A stretch of 36,966 bases of DNA, taken from Deltaproteobacteria bacterium HGW-Deltaproteobacteria-13 (GTDB taxonomy: Bacteria > Desulfobacterota > Syntrophia > Syntrophales > Smithellaceae). Position numbers and translations under genes: made by a program. This document shows, one piece after another, positions 24,068 to 33,001 of this stretch. The notes beneath the pieces are model-generated. The model made no database searches, had not been told where the DNA came from, and saw nothing but the letters and a program-made list of their open reading frames with translations. The stretch spans positions 1 through 36,966 of the forward strand of contig PHBJ01000021.1 of assembly GCA_002840555.1 (NCBI GenBank), given 5' to 3'. How positions within the stretch are numbered: the stretch's first letter is position 1; each line of letters starts with the position of its first letter.

Positions 24068-24457
24068 TTATATTACTGCATCGAAAGCCTTTTTTAACTT
24101 TTCTTCAACTGCCGGGGCAATTTTTTGAAGTTCCGGATTATCAATCATCTGCATGGCCACCATTGGCCTTATAACGGATAGCACCGTGTTGCCGCCCTTT
24201 TCGTAAACAATGACATTGCAGGGAAGCAGGAGCCCGATGTTTTCCTCGGCAAGGATCGCGTTATAGGCATTTGGAGGATTACAGGCACCCAAAATGATGT
24301 ATTTATTCATATCAACGCCCAGCTTTTCTTTCATTTTTTTCTGGACATCTATCTCAGTCAGTATCCCGAATCCTTCTTTTTTCAGCGCTTCCTTTATCTG
24401 CTCAACAACTGTCTCATAAGCGATATTCAGCTCCTTGGTGAAACCGTAATTGATCAT
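24068..24457 (-). CDS. DUF302-domain protein
   Basis: A 129-residue DUF302 protein: the opening YETVVEQIKEALKKEGFGILTEIDVQ and the closing LGACNPPNAYNAILAEENIGLLLPCNVIVYEKGGNTVLSVIRP are the standard order. Cys-containing NPP and LLPCNV segments are the conserved parts. No signal peptide is seen. DUF302 genes are frequent beside heavy-metal and thiol-related genes; the activity is unknown. It has AGGAGAGC before its ATG and follows DUF2769 in the leftward cluster. Confidence 0.85.
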   Translation of the reverse strand: MINYGFTKELNIAYETVVEQIKEALKKEGFGILTEIDVQKKMKEKLGVDMNKYIILGACNPPNAYNAILAEENIGLLLPCNVIVYEKGGNTVLSVIRPMVAMQMIDNPELQKIAPAVEEKLKKAFDAVI

Positions 24458-24626
24458 ATCTGCTCTCCTTTTGGTAAATCATTTCTCTTTTCTTTTATCC
24501 CGGAGGCAGCGATTATAAAAGCTACCCCCGGAATAAAAAATTGCCAACTTGAAACAAGTTTGAAGACTCATCTAATATGTCCTGACCTATGGCCTGACGG
24601 ATGATGAATATTTTACGTGCAACTTC

Positions 24627-24905
24627 TTATTTACCGCCGGTTGTGACGCAAAAATATCCCTTTCCTAGATTGTTTTCTTTAAAGAGCTCGCATGTTGCAC
24701 AAATACAACCTTTTTCCTCTTTAATACATTTACTTTTTTCAAAAGCGCAATACATGGCTTCCAGTTCTACCTTTTTTGAAACATCACTCATCATCGCAAT
24801 CATATTTCCCGGCATATTCATCATTTTACAAGTGAATGTATAACTCGGGCATTTCATACAGATACATTTCTTAAGATTCTCATTCGTCTTAGCTACCGTT
24901 CCCAT
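24627..24905 (-). CDS. DUF2769-domain Cys-rich protein
   Basis: A 92-residue Cys-rich protein with eight cysteines in C-x-C-x2-C, FTCKM, MYC, SKC and C-x-C-x2-C (CICATC) groups. The KKCICMKCPSY start and the second CICATCELF half resemble a duplicated metal-binding module, as in DUF2769 proteins of anaerobes. It is soluble and likely cytoplasmic. Strong AGGAGG precedes the ATG. It lies between the ferritin-like gene and DUF302; a metal- or Fe-S-binding role is inferred from the cysteines alone. Confidence 0.75.
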   Translation of the reverse strand: MGTVAKTNENLKKCICMKCPSYTFTCKMMNMPGNMIAMMSDVSKKVELEAMYCAFEKSKCIKEEKGCICATCELFKENNLGKGYFCVTTGGK

Positions 24906-25047
24906 TTTAATACCTCCTTAATTTCCCCTTAATAATTATAATAAGATAATGTTTTCAACATTATTCCCCAATCATTTTTCTGTAAATGATTACTTCCCTG
25001 TGATCCTGGAGCAAGGTTGAAGGCCAACCTTTAAATATACCCTGTTT

Positions 25048-25995
25048 CTAATAAGCCGATTTTATATAGCCCGTTGCCTTGTCAATGTGAACCCTGTCAA
25101 CAAGGTCGTTTTTCTTCGTTAATATCTCCGCCTCAAAGCTGTCTCCTGCATCTTTAATCTTACCCAGCTTGAGATTGGGGTTTCTGGAAGATCTCAAATA
25201 ATCTTTCATCATGACCTCGGCTTCCTTGGCATTAACGGCTTTGCCTGTTGATCGGTAATGCCGTCCATAGCCGCGGCCAGTGTCAGAACCGTAATAACCG
25301 CCCATCATGCCGTATCCCATGCCGTATCCTGAACCATAACCGCCGCCCATCATGCCGGGGCCCATGCCCCATCCTCTGCTGTATCCGTAACCATGACCTA
25401 TGCGCAAGGCATGATCAAACATCACCAGATGCCAGCGGCTCTGAATGAGGATGAGATTCAACACCTCAGCCGTATCGCGATCCTCAGCCTTTTTTATGAG
25501 CCATTCATAACGAGGCAATAACTCATTTTCCAGTTTCACACTGAGTTCGTAGGCATCTGTCAATGTCTTATTGTCCACAACCGGGGGCGTCTTTCCATCG
25601 GCAGGCAGACCATAAGCGGCAAAGAGCTGCTCTATCCATTCAACGTGATTCTCCTCCTGAGGAATGACCATCATGTAAGGCATGTAGGTATTGAATTTTT
25701 CTTGATCTGTCTCATACTGGGCCAAAGATTCTTTTTCCAGCGTCAGAATCTCTCTGAGTTTCTGCACCCATTCTGCGTTTTTGGGCGCTGGTAATTTGTC
25801 CGGTACTTCAAGCCAGTTACCACCCATCATGCCATAACCACCCATCATTCCCGGGCCCATGCCATAGCCATAACCGTAGCCGGGTCCCATACCGTAACCA
25901 TATCCGCCTCTACCTGTCTGACTCTGTGCCGTAGCAGTGCCAAGGACAAATGCCACAGCCAGTACTAATGAAATAATATAAATTGTCTTTTTCAT
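25048..25995 (-). CDS. Secreted Gly/Tyr/Met-rich ferritin-like protein, copy 1
   Basis: A 315-residue exported protein. A signal peptide (1-23, ending TATAQS) is followed by a low-complexity GYGMGPG/GYGYG stretch to about 60, a helical core (about 75-200) and a second GYG-rich stretch. The core has E-rich segments including EENHVEWIEQLF and ENELLPRYEWLIKKAED, a four-helix bundle reminiscent of ferritin-like DUF2202 domains. The C-terminal 70 residues (KLGKIKDAGDSFEAEIL...VHIDKATGYIKSAY) look PepSY-like. Met- and Tyr-rich repeats suggest periplasmic copper or other metal binding (inference). A near-identical paralogue lies at 34109-35026, and even the untranslated leader is shared. Confidence 0.75.
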   Translation of the reverse strand: MKKTIYIISLVLAVAFVLGTATAQSQTGRGGYGYGMGPGYGYGYGMGPGMMGGYGMMGGNWLEVPDKLPAPKNAEWVQKLREILTLEKESLAQYETDQEKFNTYMPYMMVIPQEENHVEWIEQLFAAYGLPADGKTPPVVDNKTLTDAYELSVKLENELLPRYEWLIKKAEDRDTAEVLNLILIQSRWHLVMFDHALRIGHGYGYSRGWGMGPGMMGGGYGSGYGMGYGMMGGYYGSDTGRGYGRHYRSTGKAVNAKEAEVMMKDYLRSSRNPNLKLGKIKDAGDSFEAEILTKKNDLVDRVHIDKATGYIKSAY

Positions 25996-26102
25996 ATTTT
26001 TCTCCTTTAGCTTTGTTGGTTTAGAGATTAATATAGAAATTTAATTTATCCTCCTTTCCATCATAGGATATATGATGTAAACTTCATTGAGTTTTTTTCT
26101 TT

Positions 26103-28619
26103 CTATGGAGTCGTTGCAACATTAAACGGTTTCTTAACCAACAACAGGTTATCTATAGCATCGAAAATCCGATATGCGAGCAGTTTTAAGTTGTCATTCA
26201 CGAGGAACCACAGCAGCGCATATCCCCACACGAACCCGGCCCAACGCCAGCCGATGGGTGTCATGAACAGTCCGTAAACCGCTATCAACGTTGCCACGAT
26301 TTGCGTGCCGAGCACCGCTATCCACAAAATTTTCGCGGGGCGTATGGACCAGAATCGACCACGCGTGCGAGTGAGGAAGATCGTCAGATGTCCGGCCACG
26401 GATAGCTTCAAATACATCAGTGTCTGGATGTGAGCACGGTCGAGATGAAAGACGCGTTCACCAAGATAAAACAGGCAGAAGGAAGCGATGACTCCAAGAA
26501 CACCCAATACCGTGGCAATCCCCAGTACCATGCGCATGTTCCAGGCCTCGGGCTGATTCTTGTAACGAACATTGTCATAGGCAATGGACAGGATAGCCCC
26601 GTCATTAAGAAGCGCCAGGAGCACAATCATGACAGCGGTTACGGGGTAGAAGTTGAAGACAAGGATCGACAGCGTCATGAAAAACAGAACGCGCAGTGTT
26701 TCGGCAATGCGGTAGATCGCATAACTATTCATACGCTGAAAAATTTTCCGGCTTTCTTTGATCGCGTCAATGATCACGGACACGCCTGGTGTCAGCAGTA
26801 CGATGGATGCTGCTGCGCGTGCCGCGTCCGTCGCGCCCGAAACAGCAATGCCGCAGTCGGCTTTCTTCAGCGCGGGAGCATCGTTCACCCCATCGCCCGT
26901 CATACCGACAATGTGCTTGAGTTTTTGAAGGACGTCGACGATGTGGAACTTGTGTTCGGGGAATACCTGCGCAAAGCCGTCGGCCTTTTCGATGGATTCG
27001 GCCACATCCGCCGTTTCTTGCTTTTTCGAGTCGCCCAGACCGGAGGCATCGAGGATATTTGTGCCCATGTTTAATTTTTTGGCGGTTTCCTTGGCGATGG
27101 CCAGTGCATCCCCGGTAACCATCTTAATCTTCACACCCATTGTAAGCGCTGTAGCGATAGTATCCTTGGCATCCTCCCGCGGCGGATCGAACAAAGGCAA
27201 CACGCCAATAAACTGCCATGACCCTTTGTCCTCAGCCCTCGCAACACCCAGAGATCGAAAGCCCCGCTCTGCAAATTCGTTGACCGCTTTGTCGACGGAA
27301 GCCTTCACCTGTTCGGCGTTGGCCGATAATGCCAAAATAACCTGCGGCGCACCTTTTGTGACTTTGAACGTCTTTCCGTCTTTGTCTTTGACGGTGGCCT
27401 CGGTGCGCTTATGCACCGGGTCGAATGGTTGGAAATGAATAATCTCATAACCTTTCAAGTAATCTTTGTCTTTCACGCCACCCAAAATGGCCAGATCAAT
27501 GGTGTCGTTATTTTCCGCGCGTGATGCGAGCGCGCCGTTGAGGATGACTTGATCGGCGGGAATATCGTTGACGCTGAACGGATCGCCCAGCGTCAGCTTG
27601 TTCTGGGTCAGTGTGCCGGTCTTGTCGGCGCACAGCACGTCCACGCCGGCCAGTTCTTCGATGGCTACCAGCTTGCTCACAATCGCTTCTTTCTTTGCAA
27701 GGAGGCGAGCACCCACCGCCATCGTTACCGACAACACTGTAGGCATCGCCACGGGAATAGCAGCCACTGTCAGCACCAGGGCAAACTGCAACGTGGTGAG
27801 AATCGCGTCGCCGCGGAAAATCGCAACAGCAATGATCACCGCAACCAGAGCCACAGCGAGTATGATCAGATAATTGCCGATTTTCAAAACCGCCTTTTGA
27901 AAATGGCTGATGGTGTGGGCTTCCTGCACCAGTTGTGCCGTTTTACCGAAGTAGGTGTTCGCGCCCGTGGCGTAGATCAGTGCGCCGATTTCGCCCTGGC
28001 GGATGATCGAACCGGAGAATACCGCGTCGCCCGATTTACGCTCGGCGGGCAACGACTCTCCCGTCAGCGCGGATTGATCCACTTCCACGGCATCACCATC
28101 CAGCAGGCGCGCATCGGCCGGCACAATGTCGCCCAGGCGCAAGCGGATGACGTCGCCCGGCACCAATTCACGCGCGGCCGGAGTGATCCATTGGCTATCG
28201 CGTAGTACGCGAGCTTTAATGGCCAGTTTTGCCTTCAGCGCCGCTATGGCGTTCCCCGCCGTGTGTTCTTCCCAAAATCCGACTACGGCGTTGGCCAGAA
28301 GCAAAAGCAGGATGATGAAAAAATCCGGCCAGTGCCGGGCTACTGCCGAAAGAATCACCGCGACTTCGATCATCCAGGGGATGGGACCCCAAAAATAGGT
28401 CAGGAATTTCAGGAAGGGATTCGTTTCTTTCTCTTCGATCTCGTTAGGACCATATTGAGCAAGCCGCTTTTGAGCTTCGGCTTGACTTAAGCCTTCCGGC
28501 GATGACCCCAACTTTGCCTGAAGCTCAGACATGGGAAGGGATTTTAAATCGTCTTTAGCATTTGGCGCTGCTTCCTGCTTTGATTTGGAAGCGTTGGGCT
28601 GGTCGGCACTGGATTTCAT
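26103..28619 (-). CDS. P3A-type plasma-membrane proton-exporting ATPase
   Basis: An 838-residue P-type ATPase of the plant/fungal H+-pump class. It has ten predicted membrane segments, TGES at 186-189, PVAMP at 289-293, phosphorylated Asp332 in DKTGTLTQNK, and GDGVNDAPALKKAD at the hinge. A polar, Gln/Lys-rich N-terminal extension of about 60 residues precedes the cation-ATPase N-domain. There is no CPC and no calcium-type site, so H+ (or possibly Na+) export is the best call. It ends the leftward run with DUF3141, Pta and AckA, 101 bases after the STAS-like gene stop, and would spend ATP to pump protons. Confidence 0.9.
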   Translation of the reverse strand: MKSSADQPNASKSKQEAAPNAKDDLKSLPMSELQAKLGSSPEGLSQAEAQKRLAQYGPNEIEEKETNPFLKFLTYFWGPIPWMIEVAVILSAVARHWPDFFIILLLLLANAVVGFWEEHTAGNAIAALKAKLAIKARVLRDSQWITPAARELVPGDVIRLRLGDIVPADARLLDGDAVEVDQSALTGESLPAERKSGDAVFSGSIIRQGEIGALIYATGANTYFGKTAQLVQEAHTISHFQKAVLKIGNYLIILAVALVAVIIAVAIFRGDAILTTLQFALVLTVAAIPVAMPTVLSVTMAVGARLLAKKEAIVSKLVAIEELAGVDVLCADKTGTLTQNKLTLGDPFSVNDIPADQVILNGALASRAENNDTIDLAILGGVKDKDYLKGYEIIHFQPFDPVHKRTEATVKDKDGKTFKVTKGAPQVILALSANAEQVKASVDKAVNEFAERGFRSLGVARAEDKGSWQFIGVLPLFDPPREDAKDTIATALTMGVKIKMVTGDALAIAKETAKKLNMGTNILDASGLGDSKKQETADVAESIEKADGFAQVFPEHKFHIVDVLQKLKHIVGMTGDGVNDAPALKKADCGIAVSGATDAARAAASIVLLTPGVSVIIDAIKESRKIFQRMNSYAIYRIAETLRVLFFMTLSILVFNFYPVTAVMIVLLALLNDGAILSIAYDNVRYKNQPEAWNMRMVLGIATVLGVLGVIASFCLFYLGERVFHLDRAHIQTLMYLKLSVAGHLTIFLTRTRGRFWSIRPAKILWIAVLGTQIVATLIAVYGLFMTPIGWRWAGFVWGYALLWFLVNDNLKLLAYRIFDAIDNLLLVKKPFNVATTP

Positions 28620-28720
28620 AAAAGCTATTCCTCCCGTCCTTGATTTAACGCAGGATTCGTGCGTTGCGGGATACTTGTCGTCACACTCATGTCATTTTAT
28701 GCCGATCGCGGTCGGAGCCG

Positions 28721-29083
28721 CTATGTCTCGGCCAGCCACTTATGGGCACCATGGATTTCGGAGTGATCAAAGTAACGGACTTTGGCCTTCGTGAAAGGCT
28801 TAGAAAACACAGCCATGCCTTCATGCCATTTTTTATCCCCGGCTATCGCAAGTTTCAGAATATCGGAGAAATGTGTGACGGCGAACTTGGTATCCTCCCA
28901 AAATGCGCCGGCATCCCAGCCATGGAAACCGGTCATATCGAAGAGCATGTTCAACTTTCCGTACTGTCCGACAAGGCGTTCGACCTCCGGCACAAAATGT
29001 TCATAATCAGCCTTTGTCAGTTTGCCGGTGAAATGAATAACCAGCACCCTACCGCCGTTCTCTTCGTATAGTTGGATAGGCAT
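28721..29083 (-). CDS. STAS/SpoIIAA-like protein
   Basis: A 120-residue protein of the SpoIIAA-like group: GGRVLVIHFTGKLTKADYEHFVPEVERLV at the start, LNMLFDMTGFHGWDAGAFWEDTKF near 48-71, and KWHEGMAVFSKPFTKAKVRYFDH near the end. The DMTGFHGWD and KVRYFD patterns are typical. I chose the ATG at 29083 with AGGAG six bases upstream (a TTG lies at 29089). It overlaps the end of DUF3141 by 35 bases, indicating tight translational coupling. These proteins probably bind nucleotide or lipid and are linked to stress responses. The gene sits between DUF3141 and the proton pump. Confidence 0.8.
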   Translation of the reverse strand: MPIQLYEENGGRVLVIHFTGKLTKADYEHFVPEVERLVGQYGKLNMLFDMTGFHGWDAGAFWEDTKFAVTHFSDILKLAIAGDKKWHEGMAVFSKPFTKAKVRYFDHSEIHGAHKWLAET

Positions 29084-30851
29084 TCCCAACTCCTTTTCCT
29101 TTCGTTGTTTCTTTTCTGTTTTCCCGTCTTGACGCTTCGGGAAAGAGTATCTTCATCCAGGGGTTTTCATAGATGGCAAAAAATAAAGCTTCATCGAAAT
29201 GGTCCCGTACGCTCTGGTAGCTGTCAAGAATGGTCACAATGTTGTCCGAGGCATTCTTTTCAATGGTCAAAAAAGGGTTATCGGGGGAAACCGGGATGCG
29301 GTTTTTTTTCACAGCAGGGACCAGCATCTTGAAGATCTGCATGAACGGGTTTACCTTCTCGGAAAAGATATATTTATTCACCCGTAGCGGATGGAGCTGT
29401 TTCAAAATATCGGCAGACGTTGCCGTGGAAAACATCTTCACGAAGGGGCTAAGAAAGGTGTCGTATAATTGGTCATTGATTTCGGAAACAGCCGCCACCC
29501 GGCTGAAATCCGCATTTTCTTCTCTCATCTCTTCCTTGCCCTCGTTGAAGGCCATAATGTCCTTGAAATCGCGCTCCTCAAAGCGGACATCGTAATCGGA
29601 CATTCCTTCTTTTTTCCCTTTATCAACGATGATCATTTCATAGAGGCCCGGCGGCAGCGTGTCGATGATCTCAAAACTTTTAATGATCTCCATGTGCTCT
29701 TTTTTCGCCGTCTTGCTTCCAACAAATATGCCCAGATGACCGACATCCGGGGAAATCAGATAGATGATAACCTTCTTCAGCCGTTTGATTTCCGCAACCG
29801 AACTGTATGTCTTGATAATCCAGTCCAGCGCCTGCTGCGGCGGTGTGATGTTGTCCCCTTCGGATGCAAACAGCACGATCGGTTTTTTGATGTCTTTCAA
29901 ATTCAGGATTTTCCCCCTGTTCAGAGACAGCTTGCCCTGCTCCAGCTCGTCGCCAACAAAAAGATCTTCCACTATGGAATGCATCTCCTCTTTGGTCATT
30001 TCGGAATATCCATCCCACCATTTCTCAAAGGTGAGGTATCGTTCTTCATCGGTATCCACATTGGCATAGAGATTATACTGCTTTGTCCATAAAGTATTCC
30101 CGGGATTAAGGCTTTCAAAATTCTCCTCTAGCCAGGCGCCGTCAAAATTGCCGTTACCCAGGTCCGATAAGAGTGAACTAAGCCAAATTCCGCCCAGCAG
30201 TCCGCCGGCATAGCGCATCGGTTTCTTTCCCTCAACCCCTGACCAGTAGGAAAGGGGCGTGCCATTAAGCACCAGCGGACCCGTCAAGTCGGGACGGTCG
30301 GCGCCCAGCATTGCTACAGCCCAGCCGGCCTGGCAATTACCGATCAACACCGGCTTCTTCGCCTTGGGATGAAGCTTCGCAACTTCTTCAACAAAGCGGA
30401 TCTCTGCTTTTTCCACATCTCCCAGCGTTTGCCCCGGCACAGGTTCCGGATGAAAGAGAATAAAATATACCGGGTACCCCTGAGAAAGAGCATCACCGAT
30501 TTCGGAGTCCCTTTTGGAGCCGCCGATACCCGGGCCATTTCCAGCGCGGGGATCAATTATAATAATGGGTCTCTTTTCAGGGTCAATGGTGTCGGCTTTT
30601 CGAGGCAGGATAGCGGCCAGATCATAGTTCACCGGCCTGTCTAAGGTAGAGCCCGAAAGAATGATCTTGTAGTCGAAAATAAGAACAGGCGGCTCTCCTT
30701 TTTTGATTGTTACAAAATAATTATCCCCCCGTTTTCGCAGGATATCCATAAAAAGAATTGACCGCTGGCTGGCGTCGAGTAAATATTCATAAGCATCTTT
30801 CATCCAATCGAAGGCCATAATAGGATTTTCAAAACTGTTTTCTTGTTTCAT
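29049..30851 (-). CDS. DUF3141 alpha/beta hydrolase-like protein
   Basis: A 600-residue protein of the DUF3141 family, related to the PHA-synthase/PhaC-like alpha/beta-hydrolase group. The N-terminal part has YDLAAILP and IIIDPRAGNGPGIGG (about 97-111). The nucleophile-elbow region KPVLIGNCQAGWAVAMLG puts Cys or Ser near 170, as in PhaC-like GXCXG. FASEGDNITPPQQALDWI and PDVGHLGIFVG give the Asp and His of the triad. The reaction is not established; the same gene neighbours Pta and AckA in rhizobia and others. TGA of Pta overlaps its ATG (ATGA, 30848-30851). Confidence 0.8.
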   Translation of the reverse strand: MKQENSFENPIMAFDWMKDAYEYLLDASQRSILFMDILRKRGDNYFVTIKKGEPPVLIFDYKIILSGSTLDRPVNYDLAAILPRKADTIDPEKRPIIIIDPRAGNGPGIGGSKRDSEIGDALSQGYPVYFILFHPEPVPGQTLGDVEKAEIRFVEEVAKLHPKAKKPVLIGNCQAGWAVAMLGADRPDLTGPLVLNGTPLSYWSGVEGKKPMRYAGGLLGGIWLSSLLSDLGNGNFDGAWLEENFESLNPGNTLWTKQYNLYANVDTDEERYLTFEKWWDGYSEMTKEEMHSIVEDLFVGDELEQGKLSLNRGKILNLKDIKKPIVLFASEGDNITPPQQALDWIIKTYSSVAEIKRLKKVIIYLISPDVGHLGIFVGSKTAKKEHMEIIKSFEIIDTLPPGLYEMIIVDKGKKEGMSDYDVRFEERDFKDIMAFNEGKEEMREENADFSRVAAVSEINDQLYDTFLSPFVKMFSTATSADILKQLHPLRVNKYIFSEKVNPFMQIFKMLVPAVKKNRIPVSPDNPFLTIEKNASDNIVTILDSYQSVRDHFDEALFFAIYENPWMKILFPEASRRENRKETTKGKGVGNAYPTIRRERR

Positions 30852-31774
30852 AACTTACTCCCTTCTAATTCCATACGATGACTTGCTAATGCAGCTACGG
30901 CGCATGATAAAAGCCTTGTCCTGGGCGGATCGGACCGGGACGTAAGAATAATCGGCACCTTTGTGCCTACGACGAGACCGGCCATCTGAGCCGAAGCCAG
31001 ATACTCCAGGTCTTTGCCCAGAATATTGCCTGAAACCAGATCCGGCACAACCAGAATGTCAACGTCGCCTGCTACGGGGCTGTTGATCCCCTTAACTTTG
31101 GCTGACTCAGCGGAAATGGCGTTGTCAAAAGCAAGCGGCCCATCAACAATGGCCCCCGTAATCTGTCCGCGATCAGCCATCTTTGCCAGGCATGCTGCAT
31201 CAACGGTGGAGGGGATGGCCGAATTGACAACCTCCACTGCCGATAAGGCGGCAACTTTTGGTTCCGTTACTCCCAGAAGAATGGCCAGATCAACGGCGTT
31301 CTGCACAATGTACATCTTAGTCGTAAGATCAGGGCTGATGTTAATGGCGGCATCGGTAATGTACAAAAGTTTGGGATAGGTCTTCAGATCTGCCAGAAAC
31401 GCATGAGAAATGCGCTTTTCCCCTTGCAGGTGATGTGCAAGAATGGGGTGAAGAAACTGGTCTGTATGAATATGGCCTTTCATCAGGGCTTTAACCGTAC
31501 CCTTTTCGATTAACTCCACTCCTTTTTCTGCCATAGCCTCGTCAAGAGGCGCATGGATAATGCGAAATTGCTTTTTGCAGGTTATGGTCTTGAGAATACT
31601 GCGGATACTTTTTTCATCCCCGATTAAAATCGGATCGACATAACCGGCCGTTGCCGCCTCGCATGCGCCTTCCAGCACATGCTGCTCGTCCGCATCTATG
31701 ACAGCAATGGGCAAGGCGGGCAGGCCTTGGACAGCTTTAAGCATGTCATCAAAATTGCTAAATTCAACACTCAT
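30848..31774 (-). CDS. Phosphate acetyl/butyryltransferase
   Basis: A 308-residue PTA_PTB-family protein. It begins with a CoA-binding part and has the conserved ALMKGHIHTDQFLHPIL near 116-132, TDAAINISPDLTTKMYIVQNAVDLA near 155-180 and the C-terminal LVVPDLVSGNILGKDLEYLASAQMAGLVVGTKVPIILTSRSD. It interconverts acyl-CoA and phosphate with acyl phosphate and CoA. The short length fits the Pta/Ptb class rather than long Pta. Its partner acetate kinase is encoded 12 bases upstream; DUF3141 overlaps its stop. Acetyl versus butyryl or propionyl specificity is open. Confidence 0.92.
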   Translation of the reverse strand: MSVEFSNFDDMLKAVQGLPALPIAVIDADEQHVLEGACEAATAGYVDPILIGDEKSIRSILKTITCKKQFRIIHAPLDEAMAEKGVELIEKGTVKALMKGHIHTDQFLHPILAHHLQGEKRISHAFLADLKTYPKLLYITDAAINISPDLTTKMYIVQNAVDLAILLGVTEPKVAALSAVEVVNSAIPSTVDAACLAKMADRGQITGAIVDGPLAFDNAISAESAKVKGINSPVAGDVDILVVPDLVSGNILGKDLEYLASAQMAGLVVGTKVPIILTSRSDPPRTRLLSCAVAALASHRMELEGSKL

Positions 31775-31786
31775 GGTCTTTCTCGC

Positions 31787-32959
31787 TCACCGCCTTTTTA
31801 AAAGCAGTGCCCGGGTATGCCGGGCGATCATAAGATCTTCATTGGTGGGTATGACACGAACAGAACAGGCGCTGTCATTTGTGGAGATGGTATCCGCATT
31901 GGCATTGTTCTTCTTAGAATCCAGTTTTAATCCGAGATATTCAAGACCATCGCATATGCTCCAACGCACCGGTGCAGCCCTTTCACCAATACCACCGGTG
32001 AACACTAGTGTATCCAGGCCACCAAGGACAGCGGACAACGCTCCGATATCCTTGCGCGCCGTATAGCAGAAAAGCTCTATTGCCTGGGCGGCATGCGGTT
32101 CCGTGTTTTGTTGCTCCAGAAGAGTTTTCGCATCTGAGCTGATTCCGGAGACCCCGATGAGTCCAGAATGCTGGTAGAGCAGCTTTTCTAGATGACGGAG
32201 GTCGTAGCCTTTTTCATCCATGAGATACAAAATGATTCCGGGATCAAGATCACCGCATCGAGTTCCCATCATTAATCCCCCCAGAGGGGAAAATCCCATG
32301 GTCGTATCCTGAGGCGCACCGTCTTTAAGAGCCGTCATGCTGGAGCCGCTGCCCAGATGGGCAATAATAACTCTCCCATGAACTGACGCGCCGAGAATGC
32401 CGGTAATATATTCGTAGGATAGTCCGTGAAATCCGTAACGGTGTATGCCCTCCTGTTTTAAATGATAATCCAAGGGCAAAAGCTTTCCCATTTCCGGCAT
32501 CTGATGGTGAAAGAATGTATCAAAGCAAACCACCTGTGTAAGTTGAGGGTAGTGTTCACTCACGGCTTCTATGCAACTGAGTTCACCCGGCAAATGTATG
32601 GGTGCTAAAGAAATAAGGGCATTAAGTTCTTTCATCAACGACGGCGTAACAATCTCCGGCGCCAGATGATCGGGGCCACCATGAGCCAAACGATGTCCGA
32701 CCGCATCGGGGGCAGGGAAATTATGTTTTTCGATAACCTGTCTGAAGATCAACTCGATTGCCCGGTTATTATCGGGCAATTGTATCTTTAAGTCTGATAA
32801 TCTGTTTCCCGCGCCATCATTTAACCATAGCCAGCCATCCGGTAACCCGATGCCTTCAACCGCTCCTTGGGCAATAATCTCTTCATTGACTCCCAAATAA
32901 TATAGGGCAAACTTAATCGATGATGAGCCGCAGTTGATGCAAAAATAATGGTTTGGCAT
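31787..32959 (-). CDS. ackA: Acetate kinase
   Basis: A 390-residue acetate/propionate kinase. CINCGSSSIKFALY at 7-20, AHGGPDHL, VVCFDTFFHHQMP, HRYGFHGLSYEYITG, IIAHLGSGSSM, DTTMGFSPLGGLMMGTRCGDLDPG and LVFTGGIGERA are the ordered family motifs. It converts acetyl phosphate and ADP to acetate and ATP. With Pta immediately downstream it completes the substrate-level phosphorylation route from acetyl-CoA. AGGGA precedes its ATG and a universal stress gene lies 42 bases upstream. Confidence 0.95.
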   Translation of the reverse strand: MPNHYFCINCGSSSIKFALYYLGVNEEIIAQGAVEGIGLPDGWLWLNDGAGNRLSDLKIQLPDNNRAIELIFRQVIEKHNFPAPDAVGHRLAHGGPDHLAPEIVTPSLMKELNALISLAPIHLPGELSCIEAVSEHYPQLTQVVCFDTFFHHQMPEMGKLLPLDYHLKQEGIHRYGFHGLSYEYITGILGASVHGRVIIAHLGSGSSMTALKDGAPQDTTMGFSPLGGLMMGTRCGDLDPGIILYLMDEKGYDLRHLEKLLYQHSGLIGVSGISSDAKTLLEQQNTEPHAAQAIELFCYTARKDIGALSAVLGGLDTLVFTGGIGERAAPVRWSICDGLEYLGLKLDSKKNNANADTISTNDSACSVRVIPTNEDLMIARHTRALLLKRR

Positions 32960-33001
32960 ATATTATCCCTGATTGTTTAGTGGAAGAAGACCAGCCTTAT
33001 T

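Noticed and set aside
25248-25448. GYG-rich tandem repeats as a possible CRISPR or minisatellite
   Set aside because: The repetition follows codons of low-complexity Gly/Tyr/Met protein and there are no spacers of even length.
27549-28205. A rightward 218-residue ORF across the proton ATPase
   Set aside because: His/Gln/Arg-rich composition typical of an antisense shadow of a P-type ATPase.
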